From: UBA7703 sp034926785
GTDB taxonomy: Bacteria > Bacillota > Clostridia > Christensenellales > CAG-138
Direction: 5' to 3'
DNA length: 64,000 nucleotides
NCBI GenBank assembly: GCA_034926785.1
Contig: JAYFQU010000020.1
Span: forward strand, 1 to 64,000
Shown here: one piece after another, positions 7,787-15,290 of the stretch
Position numbering within the stretch: position 1 is the stretch's first letter
Layout: each line of letters starts with the position of its first letter
Notes under the pieces: generated by a model
The model's database searches: none
What the model was told of the DNA's origin: nothing
Seen by the model: only the letters and a program-made list of their open reading frames with translations
Program-made: the position numbers and the translations under genes

Positions 7787-7994
7787 CCGTCCCCGAAGGG
7801 ACGGCCAGAGCATCAACAAACCCAGTAGGGGGTTTGGGGGATTTCGAAAATCCCCCATGTTCCGTCAAATTTGGCGATTCATTCGCCGAATTTGTGAAAG
7901 AATGGCGCGATTCGCGTCATTTTAACCCAAAGTAAAACCCATCGGCAGAGTCCGCAGGACTTTGTCGATGGGCTGGCCGTCCCCGAAGGGACGG
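7787..7994. repeat. R1 element copy A between duplicated terminator hairpins
   Basis: The 18-nt stem-loop CCGTCCCCGAAGGGACGG is present at 7787-7804 and again, identical, at 7977-7994. Between them is a ~170-bp body made of consecutive hairpins: AACCC/GGGTT type, GGGGGATTT/AAATCCCCC, AAATTTGGCGA/TCGCC..AATTT, AATGGCGCGA and CCCATCGGCAGAGTCC/GGACTTTGTCGATGGG. Read on the minus strand, as the terminator of the SDR gene, only the distal (left) hairpin copy is followed by a T-run (GTTTTTCG), so the element sits between stem-loop and U-tract. The body ends CAGAGCATC and (complement) CAGCCCATC form short imperfect inverted repeats. Same family at 18.6, 44.8 and 60.1 kb. Confidence 0.9.
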
Positions 7995-8014
7995 CGTTGA
8001 GCGGTTGAATTGAT

Positions 8015-8803
8015 TTACCGATAGATCATGCCGACGAGCGCGTTGGTCAGGCTCGCGGGGAGGAGCTTGCTCAGCAGTACGAAGAGTTGATATTGAAATC
8101 CGACGGTGGCAAACGCGGCGGGCTTTTTTGCGTTCGCTGCGCGCAGAACGGCCTTTGCGACCATGATCGGCGGCATGCCGTTTTGTTCGTCGTGCTCCAT
8201 GACGCTCACTGCGTGATCCAGCGCTGCGCCGTAGACCTCCGCACCAGCGCGGCTCTTCTGCCGTGCGGCGGTAAAGCCGGTCTTTACATCACCCGGGAGA
8301 ATTGCGCAGACGCGGATGCCAAAGGGTTTCACCTCGTTGCGCAGCGCGAGGGTGAGGGAGTTGGTTGCGGCCTTGGTCGCGCTGTAGAACGCTTGAAAGG
8401 GAATTGCGATCGGCGCGGCAACGGAGCTGATGTTCACGATATGCCCGGTTTTTTGTGCGCGCATCGTCGGCAGCACCGCCTGGATGCAGTGCAGCGCGCC
8501 AAAGAAATTGACGTTGAGCTGCGCATCAGCATCCGCCGGGTCGGTGAACTCCACCGCGCCGGAGATGCCGAAGCCCGCATTATTGACGAGCAGGTCGATC
8601 TGCCCCTGCTCCGCGAGCACTTGCGCGACAGCCGCGCGAACCTGTTCGGGTTTGGTCACATCCGCCGTGATATGCTGGATGCCGTCGGCGTCCGCACCGT
8701 TGCGGCTGAGTTCATATACGATAAACCCGTTTTGTGCCAGCAGTGCGGCGGTTGCCCGGCCGATTCCGCCGCTGCCTCCGGTGAGCAGACAAACGCGCTT
8801 CAT
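8015..8803 (-). CDS. short-chain dehydrogenase/reductase
   Basis: 262 residues with the classical SDR signature: cofactor motif TGGSGGIGRA near the N-terminus, NNAG, catalytic Ser in VNISSVAA, and YSATK (Tyr/Lys). NAD(P)-dependent oxidation or reduction of a carbonyl. The ATG at 8803 overlaps the stop of the upstream alpha-oxoamine synthase gene (ATGA), indicating translational coupling and a shared pathway. In known pathways an alpha-oxoamine synthase product (an alpha-amino ketone) is reduced by such an enzyme, as in 3-ketodihydrosphingosine reduction; this is the best working model here but the substrate cannot be read from sequence. The hydrophobic tail (LFVLLSKLLPASLTNALVGMIY) suggests a membrane-associated substrate. 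Confidence 0.85.
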   Translation of the reverse strand: MKRVCLLTGGSGGIGRATAALLAQNGFIVYELSRNGADADGIQHITADVTKPEQVRAAVAQVLAEQGQIDLLVNNAGFGISGAVEFTDPADADAQLNVNFFGALHCIQAVLPTMRAQKTGHIVNISSVAAPIAIPFQAFYSATKAATNSLTLALRNEVKPFGIRVCAILPGDVKTGFTAARQKSRAGAEVYGAALDHAVSVMEHDEQNGMPPIMVAKAVLRAANAKKPAAFATVGFQYQLFVLLSKLLPASLTNALVGMIYR

Positions 8804-9981
8804 TTTGTCTCCTCCGTCAAAACGCTTGCCATGATGTCCATCGCCTCGTCGAGCAGCGGCTCTTTGAGCGTCGCCATATAGCTCGTGCGCAGCAGGCACT
8901 CCGTTGCGGGTGTTGCCGGCGGCAGGACGGGGTTGACATACACCCCCGCGTCGTAGAGCATCTTCGCGACGGTCAGCGTGCGGATGGTCTCGTAGGTATA
9001 AATCGGTATAATCGGTACATCCGCGGTGTATTTATGTGGGATGCCGCGCCCGCTCAGCCCCGCGCGGACATACCGGCAGATTTCCTGCAGGCGGCCCACC
9101 CGCTCCGGTTCGCGCTCCAGCACGCGCAGCGCGGCCAACGCGCAGGCGCAGCTGGCGGGTGTCATGGAGGCGGAGAAGATGAAGGGGCGGGAGGTATGGC
9201 GCACAAACTCCGCTACCTCGGTGCTCGCGGCCATATAGCCGCCGAGACTTGCGAGAGATTTGCTGAACGTGCCCATATAGATATCCACCTCGTCCTCCAG
9301 ACCAAAGTGGCTCGCCGTGCCGCGCCCGCCTTTGCCGATGACGCCGAGGCCGTGCGCATCGTCCACCATGACCCGCGCGCCATACTGTTTGGCGAGGGCG
9401 ACGATCTCCGGCAGCTTTGCGATGTCGCCACCCATGCTGAATACGCCGTCGGTGACGATGAGCTTGCCCGCCGTGTCGGGAATCTCTTCCAGAACATGCT
9501 TCAGGTGCTCCATGTCTCCGTGACGATAGCGCACCATGGTGCCATAGGAGAGGCGGCAGCCGTCATAGATGCTCGCGTGGTTTTCCTTGTCGCAGACGAC
9601 AAAGTCACCCTTGCCGACCAGCGCACTGATGATGCCAAGGTTGCTCTGGAAGCCGGTGGAGAAGGTGACAATCGCTTCCTTGTGCAAAAACCGCGCGAGC
9701 TCCTGCTCCAGTTCGAGGTGCATGCGCAGCGTGCCATTGAGAAAACGGGAACCGGAGCAGCCGGAGCCATATTGCTGCATGGCGCTGAGACCCGCTTCCA
9801 CCACATCGGGATGTGTGGTGAGCCCCAGATAGTTATTTGACCCGAGCATGATGCGGCGCTTGCCTTCCATCATGACCTCGACATCCTGCCGCGACTCCAG
9901 CGCGTGAAAGTAGGGATAGATGCCCGCCTCGCGGGTTTCCTTGACCGCGGTCATTCGGCCGCATTTTTCAAATAGATCCAT
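8800..9981 (-). CDS. alpha-oxoamine synthase family PLP enzyme (KBL/BioF/SPT/CqsA type)
   Basis: 393 residues of the fold type I family that condenses an acyl-CoA (or acyl-ACP) with an amino acid. Visible motifs: GSNNYLGLTTHP, YGSGCSGSRFLNGT, the VDDAHGLGVIGKGGRG loop, and the PLP-lysine in MGTFSKSLASLGG. Members include 2-amino-3-ketobutyrate ligase, BioF, serine palmitoyltransferase and CqsA; these cannot be told apart by motif alone. The coupled SDR and absence of tdh or bio genes argue against threonine degradation or biotin, and in favour of an amino-ketone/amino-alcohol product such as a sphingoid-like base or a signal. I choose the ATG at 9981, which follows GGGGG by four to five bases, over the TTG at 9993. 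Divergent from the MarR regulator gene. Confidence 0.85.
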   Translation of the reverse strand: MDLFEKCGRMTAVKETREAGIYPYFHALESRQDVEVMMEGKRRIMLGSNNYLGLTTHPDVVEAGLSAMQQYGSGCSGSRFLNGTLRMHLELEQELARFLHKEAIVTFSTGFQSNLGIISALVGKGDFVVCDKENHASIYDGCRLSYGTMVRYRHGDMEHLKHVLEEIPDTAGKLIVTDGVFSMGGDIAKLPEIVALAKQYGARVMVDDAHGLGVIGKGGRGTASHFGLEDEVDIYMGTFSKSLASLGGYMAASTEVAEFVRHTSRPFIFSASMTPASCACALAALRVLEREPERVGRLQEICRYVRAGLSGRGIPHKYTADVPIIPIYTYETIRTLTVAKMLYDAGVYVNPVLPPATPATECLLRTSYMATLKEPLLDEAMDIMASVLTEETK

Positions 9982-10076
9982 TTTTACCCCCAAAACGTTT
10001 TTTACTCTCGTCCGCCATCAATCCCCCGCGGTATGGCGGCGCGGTACCGCAGCCGCGCAAAAGGACCCGCGCGACG

Positions 10077-10595
10077 CTAGGCTTTCGCAGCCAAATGCTG
10101 ATTCAGCCTGTGAAAGAGACGGGTAAGGAGCTGGATCTCCTGCTCGGTAAATGACGTTAGAGCAGAAGAGACCGCACTCTTCATATCCGGCAGTTGGCGG
10201 CCATAATAGTCCAGAAACTTTTTTGTAACATGCAGGTGCGCTTCTCTATGATCGTCGTCATTGCTCACGCGCTCGAGATATCCCTTGGTTACCAGGGAGT
10301 TGACCTTGTAGGAGGCGTTCGGCTGCGATATCCCGATAAAATCCGCAAATTCGCCAATGGTCGGGCGATCGAGCAGATAGATGACCTCGGCGGAGAACGC
10401 CTCCGTTGCGCTGAGGCTTCCGGCTTTTTCACGCAGCTGACCAAAGAGGTTGCGGTAATGCGACAGGCGGAGATTGCGGTAGAGTTCCGACACCGCCTCG
10501 GTTATATTCGCAAACAACACAAGCATCACATCCAGTTTATAAAAGATTCTCGATCGAAGAGCATGGATCCGGAGTACGACAAAACGCGCGCACAC
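10077..10595 (-). CDS. MarR family transcriptional regulator
   Basis: Winged-helix regulator: helix-turn-helix PTIGEFADFIGISQPNASYKVNSLVTKGYLERV followed by the wing SNDDDHREAHLHVTKK, the standard MarR arrangement, with a C-terminal dimer helix pair. Its promoter (10623-10651) is followed by a 24-bp palindrome, suggesting that the protein represses itself. It lies upstream of, and on the same strand as, the alpha-oxoamine synthase/SDR pair, about 95 bp away, so it may control that pair or be co-transcribed with it. The start is uncertain: GTG at 10595 gives 172 residues; the ATG at 10526 (MLVLFANITEAV) would give about 149, which fits the usual family length better. Neither has a clear ribosome binding site. 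Confidence 0.85.
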   Translation of the reverse strand: MCARFVVLRIHALRSRIFYKLDVMLVLFANITEAVSELYRNLRLSHYRNLFGQLREKAGSLSATEAFSAEVIYLLDRPTIGEFADFIGISQPNASYKVNSLVTKGYLERVSNDDDHREAHLHVTKKFLDYYGRQLPDMKSAVSSALTSFTEQEIQLLTRLFHRLNQHLAAKA

Positions 10596-10601
10596 CCGCT
10601 A

Positions 10602-10651
10602 AATACATAAATATTTTTATGTATTCTAGCAGATATGCGCGCGCTTGTCAA
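10602..10651 (-). promoter_or_regulatory. promoter and palindromic operator of the marR gene
   Basis: Minus strand TTGACA (10646-10651), 17-base spacer, TAGAAT (10623-10628). Overlapping the start point is the inverted repeat AATACATAA (10602-10610) / TTATGTATT (10617-10625) with a 6-base gap. The placement over +1 fits autorepression by a MarR dimer. Confidence 0.8.
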
Positions 10652-10714
10652 GAAACTTTGAACGATGAGTACAGATTTTGCCCATCGTTGATCTGCATAT
10701 GACAGGAAATAGCG

Positions 10715-11266
10715 TTAGTCCGTTATGGTCTCCGGCTCGCCGATCTCCTCGCCGAAGGTTTCCACGCGGATGGTTTTCACCTTTTGTTCGACGATGGGTT
10801 TGCTGTGCACGCCGGTGACGCAGTTGGCGATGGCGTCCACCGTGTCCATTCCCTCAACCACCATGCCAAACGCGGCGTAGTCCTTGTCGAGATACTTGGC
10901 GTCCGCATGCAGAATGAAGAACTGGCTTCCCGCCGAATCATAGGCTGCGGGCGGGTTATAAGGGTTGCCCTGCCGCGCCATGCTGACCACGCCGCGCTCA
11001 TGGGAGAGGGCGTTGTGATGCCTGTTGTTTGAGAACTCGCCCTTGATGTGATAACCCGGGCCGCCGGTTCCGGTTCCGGTCGGGTCCCCGCCCTGAATCA
11101 CGAAGTTTTTTACCACGCGGTGAAAGATGGTTCCGTCATAAAAGCCTTTATTGGCAAGGTGGATAAAGTTTCGCACCGTGTTGGGCGCGATATCGTAATA
11201 CAGCTCCATTTTGATGATGCTGCCGGTCTGCATTTCGATGGTGGCTACGGGTACTTTTGCAATCAC
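10715..11266 (-). CDS. cyclophilin-type peptidyl-prolyl cis-trans isomerase
   Basis: 183 residues covering one cyclophilin domain: NFIHLANKGFYDGTIFHRVVKNFVIQGGDPTGTGTGGPGY, with the catalytic Arg in FHRV and the GSQFFI and AFG(M)V motifs. No signal peptide, so it acts in the cytoplasm on prolyl bonds. I choose the GTG at 11266 because GGAGGA lies six bases upstream; no better-placed ATG exists. The gene is separated from the MarR gene by ~90 bp containing a weak hairpin. Monocistronic by appearance. Confidence 0.93.
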   Translation of the reverse strand: MIAKVPVATIEMQTGSIIKMELYYDIAPNTVRNFIHLANKGFYDGTIFHRVVKNFVIQGGDPTGTGTGGPGYHIKGEFSNNRHHNALSHERGVVSMARQGNPYNPPAAYDSAGSQFFILHADAKYLDKDYAAFGMVVEGMDTVDAIANCVTGVHSKPIVEQKVKTIRVETFGEEIGEPETITD

Positions 11267-11441
11267 AAGTCGTCCTCCGAACAATCTAAAAAATGGGATA
11301 AAATGGTCAAAAGCGCGCCTGGGCAGCGCTGCCGACGCTCCCTATTCTCCGGTATTTATCGGGAAAAGTCAATGAACGATTTCTTATTTTTATAGAAACG
11401 TTTTTCACCGGCGCACCGATACGACAAATCAAAGTCAGGCA

Positions 11442-11470
11442 TTGGGGATGGGGGCGTAATGTGATACAAT
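11442..11470 (+). promoter_or_regulatory. candidate promoter of the aldo/keto reductase gene
   Basis: TTGGGG (11442-11447), 17-base spacer, TACAAT (11465-11470). The -10 is good, the -35 poor. Confidence 0.45.
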
Positions 11471-11529
11471 ATACTTCACTGACCGGCGTTTTGCCGGCGG
11501 CCAATTTTTTCGCATCAAGGAGGCCAAGC

Positions 11530-12531
11530 ATGACATATCGTGCAGGCGATTCGCGCTATGAAACCATGAACTACCGCCGCGCGGGTGCAAGCGGACTCAA
11601 GCTCCCCCTGCTTTCGCTGGGGCTCTGGCATAACTTTGGAACCAATGACAGCTACGACAACATGAAACAGATGTGCTTTGCCGCTTTTGACCGGGGAGTA
11701 ACGCATTTTGATCTTGCGAACAATTATGGCCCGTTGCCCGGCAGCGCGGAGGAAAACTTCGGCCGGATCCTGCGGGAAGAGTTTGCGGGCTATCGCGACG
11801 AGATGATCATCAGCACCAAAGCGGGCTACACGATGTGGCCGGGCCCCTATGGCGACTGGGGCAGCCGAAAATATCTGCTCGCGAGTCTCGACCAGAGCCT
11901 GAAACGCCTTGGCCTGCCATATGTGGATGTGTTTTACCATCATCGCATGGATAAAAACACCCCGTTGGAGGAGAGCATGCTGGCGCTGGATACGGCGGTA
12001 AAGAGCGGCCGTGCGCTGTACGCCGGCCTATCCAACTACGACAGCGCGACGGCGCGCGCGGCGGTGAAGATCCTGCGTGAACTGCACTGCCCGTTTGTGC
12101 TCAATCAGGTACGCTATTCTATCTTTGACCGGCATATTGAGCCGGACGGGCTGGAGCAGGCCGCGATGGACACGGGGTTTGGCATCATCGCCTTCAGCCC
12201 GCTGGCGCAGGGGCTTTTAACCGACCGCTACCTCAGGGGAATTCCGGCGGACAGCCGCATCGGCAAGGGCGGCCCGTTCCTGCGGGCGGAGCAGCTCACG
12301 GAGGAGAAACTCGGCCAGATTCGCGCGCTCAACGACGTTGCGCTCAGCCGCGGGCAGACCCTGTCGGAACTCGCGCTGAGCTGGGTTCTGCGCAGCGAAC
12401 GGGTGACGAGCGTGCTCATTGGCGCTTCGTCGCCGGGGCAGATCATACAAAATCTCGGCATCCTCAGCGCGCCCGCATTTTCAGCGGAGGAACTGGCCCG
12501 CATCGACGCGATCACAGGCGCGTCCAACTGA
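11530..12531 (+). CDS. aldo/keto reductase, YghZ/Gpr-like
   Basis: 333-residue (alpha/beta)8 NADPH-dependent reductase. Catalytic tetrad elements are visible: Asp and Tyr in HFDLANNYGP, Lys in ISTKAGY, and His in VFYHHRMD. The cofactor region VLIGASSPGQIIQNL is near the C-terminus. The length and the opening MNYRRAGASGLKLPLLSLGLWHNFG match the YghZ/L-glyceraldehyde 3-phosphate reductase group, which also handles methylglyoxal. AAGGAGG at 11517-11523 sets the ATG at 11530; the upstream in-frame extension has no ribosome binding site. A WYL regulator gene follows 28 bases later, so the two are probably one operon. Confidence 0.9.
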   Translation: MTYRAGDSRYETMNYRRAGASGLKLPLLSLGLWHNFGTNDSYDNMKQMCFAAFDRGVTHFDLANNYGPLPGSAEENFGRILREEFAGYRDEMIISTKAGYTMWPGPYGDWGSRKYLLASLDQSLKRLGLPYVDVFYHHRMDKNTPLEESMLALDTAVKSGRALYAGLSNYDSATARAAVKILRELHCPFVLNQVRYSIFDRHIEPDGLEQAAMDTGFGIIAFSPLAQGLLTDRYLRGIPADSRIGKGGPFLRAEQLTEEKLGQIRALNDVALSRGQTLSELALSWVLRSERVTSVLIGASSPGQIIQNLGILSAPAFSAEELARIDAITGASN

Positions 12532-12559
12532 CCAAGTTCCATGCCGGAGGCAAATGGCA

Positions 12560-13537
12560 ATGTCCGATTCTCGCGTGCGGCTGCTGCTGTTGAGAGACTA
12601 TTTTCTGGAAAATACCGACGAGCGGCACCCCGTGACCGCGCAGGAACTGATTGCGCATCTGGAATTGCGCGGTATTCCCTGCGACCGCAGAACCGTTTAT
12701 TCGGATATTGCGCTGTTGCAGCAGAGCGGGGTGGACGTTCGTTTCCGAAAGCGCAGAGCAAACGAATATTTTCTCGCCCGGCGGCTGTTCGAGCGGGAGG
12801 AGCTTCGCCTGCTGGCGGATATGGTGCGCGCAAGCCGCGTACTCTCGCCGGAGCGCGCCGGGGCAATCATCGAAAAACTGCTCTCGCTGACCAACCGGCA
12901 TGAAGCGGCGTTTCTGCGCCGCACAGATTCGGCGGTTGCGCCGCATCAGGCGCAGGGCGAGCGCGCCTTTTATAACGCGGCGATTATTCTGCATGCCATC
13001 GAAAACGGACGCAAGCTCTCGTTTGTCTACTGCTCCATCACAGCGAAAAACACGCTGGCCCCGCGCCGCGGCGGGGAGGCGTATATCGTCAGCCCTTGCA
13101 CGCTTGCCTATGCGGAGGACCACTATTATCTGATCGCCGATCACCCTGCGCATGAAGGCCTTGCGCATTACCGGCTGGATAAGATGACGAATGTTTCCGC
13201 ACTGGAGGAGGCAGCCGCTCCGGCGGACAGCGGATTTGACGCCGCCGCCTATGCCGGGACCGTCTTTTCGATGGCGCCGGCGGAGCAGCGCTGGGTGCGG
13301 CTTTCGTTTGAAAAGCAGATCATTGGCGCCGTTCTGGATCGCTTTGGCACAGATGTGCCAATGGAGCAGCTGGATGAGAACACCTATGCAATCATGGCGC
13401 CGGTACGCGTTTCGCCACCGTTTTTTGGATGGGTTTTTCAGTTTTGCGGCAGGATGCGTATTCTCGCGCCGGAGGATGTCTGCGAACGGATGCTGCTGAT
13501 GCTGGAAGCCGCGCGCCTCGCGGAATTGAAACGCTGA
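12560..13537 (+). CDS. WYL-domain transcriptional regulator (YafY-like)
   Basis: 325 residues. N-terminal HTH_11-type helix-turn-helix (~residues 5-65: LRDYFLENTDERHPVTAQELIAHL, CDRRTVYSDIALLQQSG), then a WYL domain (~140-230) whose namesake motif reads YYLIA, with the conserved arginine in YRLDKM, and a C-terminal WCX extension. WYL proteins sense ligands or nucleic-acid ends and act mostly as repressors. GGAGG at 12546-12550 favours the ATG at 12560 over 12554, which is too close. The stop lies ahead of trmL by ~47 bases. It may regulate the upstream aldo/keto reductase, which is inference. Confidence 0.87.
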   Translation: MSDSRVRLLLLRDYFLENTDERHPVTAQELIAHLELRGIPCDRRTVYSDIALLQQSGVDVRFRKRRANEYFLARRLFEREELRLLADMVRASRVLSPERAGAIIEKLLSLTNRHEAAFLRRTDSAVAPHQAQGERAFYNAAIILHAIENGRKLSFVYCSITAKNTLAPRRGGEAYIVSPCTLAYAEDHYYLIADHPAHEGLAHYRLDKMTNVSALEEAAAPADSGFDAAAYAGTVFSMAPAEQRWVRLSFEKQIIGAVLDRFGTDVPMEQLDENTYAIMAPVRVSPPFFGWVFQFCGRMRILAPEDVCERMLLMLEAARLAELKR

Positions 13538-13584
13538 GCCGGGATTTTGTTGGATGCCGTGCGTGGCCACGGCGGGAGGAATTT

Positions 13585-14046
13585 GTGTTTCACATCGTAC
13601 TTGTTGAGCCGGAGATCCCGCAGAACACCGGCAACATTGCCCGCACCTGTGCGGTGACCGGGGCAAAACTGCATCTGGTCCGTCCGCTGGGGTTCTCGGT
13701 GGACGACAAATCGCTCAAGCGCGCCGGGCTGGATTATTGGGATGAATTAAACGTCGTCTATCACGATAGCTTCGCCGAGGTGGAGGCGGAATATCCCGAT
13801 GCGCGGTTCTTTCTTCTCTCCACGCATGCGACAAGAAGCTATGCGGATGTCAGCTATCGGGATGGAGATTTTCTTGTCTTTGGCAAGGAGACGGCGGGTT
13901 TGGGGCCGGCCCTGCTGGAGCGGCGCGCAGAAGGCGCGGTGCGCATTCCCATGCGGGAAGGGCTGCGCTCGTTGAACCTGAGCAACAGCGTGGCGCTCGT
14001 GCTCTATGAGGCGCTGCGGCAATCCGGCTTTCCGCAGATGCAATAG
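13585..14046 (+). CDS. trmL: tRNA (cytidine(34)-2'-O)-methyltransferase
   Basis: SPOUT-class methyltransferase of 153 residues that 2'-O-methylates the wobble base of tRNA-Leu isoacceptors. Motifs: N-terminal IVLVEPEIPQNTGNIARTC, central VFGKETAGLGP, and the knot-forming IPMREGLRSLNLSNSVALVLYEALRQ. The start is GTG at 13585, preceded by GGGAGGA; extending upstream would run into the WYL gene. Full length for the family. Confidence 0.95.
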   Translation: MFHIVLVEPEIPQNTGNIARTCAVTGAKLHLVRPLGFSVDDKSLKRAGLDYWDELNVVYHDSFAEVEAEYPDARFFLLSTHATRSYADVSYRDGDFLVFGKETAGLGPALLERRAEGAVRIPMREGLRSLNLSNSVALVLYEALRQSGFPQMQ

Positions 14047-14102
14047 GCGAAAAGGCGGATTGCTGAACCGGCAAATTGAGCCGTTATTTCGGAAAATAAG
14101 GC

Positions 14103-14131
14103 TTGCATCGCGTGTGTTCGCGTGGTAATAT
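14103..14131 (+). promoter_or_regulatory. promoter of rpmB
   Basis: TTGCAT (14103-14108), 17-base spacer, TAATAT (14126-14131). Confidence 0.75.
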
Positions 14132-14170
14132 AGTTCTGTTCGATTTTTATCAAGGAGGTGGACTACTCGC

Positions 14171-14362
14171 ATGGGTAAGTATTGTGAAGTCTGCAACAAG
14201 GGTGTCATGTCCGGCAATCTGGTCAGCCACTCCAACCGCAAGACCAAGCGCGGCTGGGCGCCGAACATCCAGGGCGTGCATGTCGTCGTTGACGGGAAAC
14301 CGACGAAGATGAATGTTTGCACGCGGTGCCTCCGTTCCGGTAAGGTTAGCCGCAGCAAGTAA
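14171..14362 (+). CDS. rpmB: 50S ribosomal protein L28, zinc-binding form
   Basis: 63 residues. Two CxxC pairs (CEVC near the N-terminus and CTRC near the C-terminus) mark the zinc-containing C+ form of L28. The SNRKTKRGWAPN segment is the rRNA-contacting core. AAGGAGGTGG precedes the ATG by nine bases. It has its own promoter and terminator, the usual monocistronic arrangement in Bacillota. Confidence 0.97.
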   Translation: MGKYCEVCNKGVMSGNLVSHSNRKTKRGWAPNIQGVHVVVDGKPTKMNVCTRCLRSGKVSRSK

Positions 14363-14382
14363 GCTGATTCTGGCAAAAAAAT

Positions 14383-14418
14383 AAGGGATTCTTCTATTCG
14401 GAAGAATCCCTTTTTTTT
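14383..14418 (+). terminator. intrinsic terminator of rpmB
   Basis: Stem AAGGGATTCTTC/GAAGAATCCCTT followed by a run of eight T. Confidence 0.92.
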
Positions 14419-14475
14419 GCGTATGCCGCTCCCGCGCTTCAGGCGGGGAACGGCGGATGCCGCGGCTCTGTACGA

Positions 14476-15069
14476 TTATTCCGTATAGGGCAGGAGCGCG
14501 ACAACCGGCATGATGGGCGGCATGCTCATAGCGGCGATGCCCATCGTAACGGCGGAGACCTTGAGGCCTTCGACCAGGTCGGCGCCGGAGAGCCCTTCCA
14601 GCGTGATGAGGGGAACGGTGAGCGTAACGGTATTGCTCAAATCGTCCGTCTGCTCCGCGCCGAACGGCAGAAGGGAGATACTGTAGCCGTCCTTCCCCGG
14701 GGTGACGCTCAGAATGGTGCCGTTTTGCACGACGCCTTCGGTATAGGGCGCGATGACGCGAAGCGAGAGCGCCGTTCCCTGCGCAGGGAGAGAGCGGGTT
14801 AACGCTCCGTTATAGTGCACTTCAACAAATGCATCCTGCGTCAGGGTATCGCCCAGCTCTTTGCCGATTGTTTTGTCTACATGAAAGAGTATGCTGGGTT
14901 GCCCGTAATTATGTCCAGCCACCTGTGTGACAAGAACGCTTCCGTCATCGGAGATGCTGGTGACCGTTCCGCGATAGACCAAATCGGAAGTCGCGGGAGA
15001 TCCGGCGCATGCAGAGAGAAGAAACGCCCCGAACAGCGCCACCGCCGCGAGCCATATTGTTTTTTTCAT
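14476..15069 (-). CDS. lipoprotein of unknown function
   Basis: 197 residues. Signal peptide MKKTIWLAAVALFGAFLLSAC ends in the lipobox LSAC. The mature part is beta-rich and looks like two small OB- or SH3-like halves: VYRGTVTSISDDGSVLVTQV and VVQNGTILSVTPGKDGYSISLLPF share a G-x-V/I-x-S-I/V spacing suggestive of an internal duplication. No known family recognised. GGAGG eight bases before the ATG at 15069. Convergent with rpmB, divergent from the membrane-protein gene at 15291. Confidence 0.75.
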   Translation of the reverse strand: MKKTIWLAAVALFGAFLLSACAGSPATSDLVYRGTVTSISDDGSVLVTQVAGHNYGQPSILFHVDKTIGKELGDTLTQDAFVEVHYNGALTRSLPAQGTALSLRVIAPYTEGVVQNGTILSVTPGKDGYSISLLPFGAEQTDDLSNTVTLTVPLITLEGLSGADLVEGLKVSAVTMGIAAMSMPPIMPVVALLPYTE

Positions 15070-15217
15070 AATGGGGACCTCCATTCCATTTCACTTAATG
15101 TTGTTGTAGGATAGCATGTTGTTGTGAAACAGATATGGGAGAAATGTGCCTTACTTGGAACATTCGAATGGTTTTGCGGGTTTAACAGGGAAACTGCGCG
15201 CAATCAGCGCTTCGCGG

Positions 15218-15246
15218 TTGCGAAAGCAAGAAAAATCCGTTATAAT
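15218..15246 (+). promoter_or_regulatory. promoter of the 15291 membrane protein operon
   Basis: TTGCGA (15218-15223), 17-base spacer, TATAAT (15241-15246). Confidence 0.8.
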
Positions 15247-15290
15247 ATGGAAGCATTTTCCGCGCGAGCGGGAGCTGAGGAGGTGCAGGC

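Noticed and set aside
7787..7994. CRISPR array
   Set aside because: The repeats are two hairpin copies flanking one body, not a series of short repeats with unique spacers, and no cas genes are present.
8800..9981. Naming the AOS gene kbl or bioF
   Set aside because: Motifs do not separate the subfamilies and the neighbourhood lacks tdh and bio genes.
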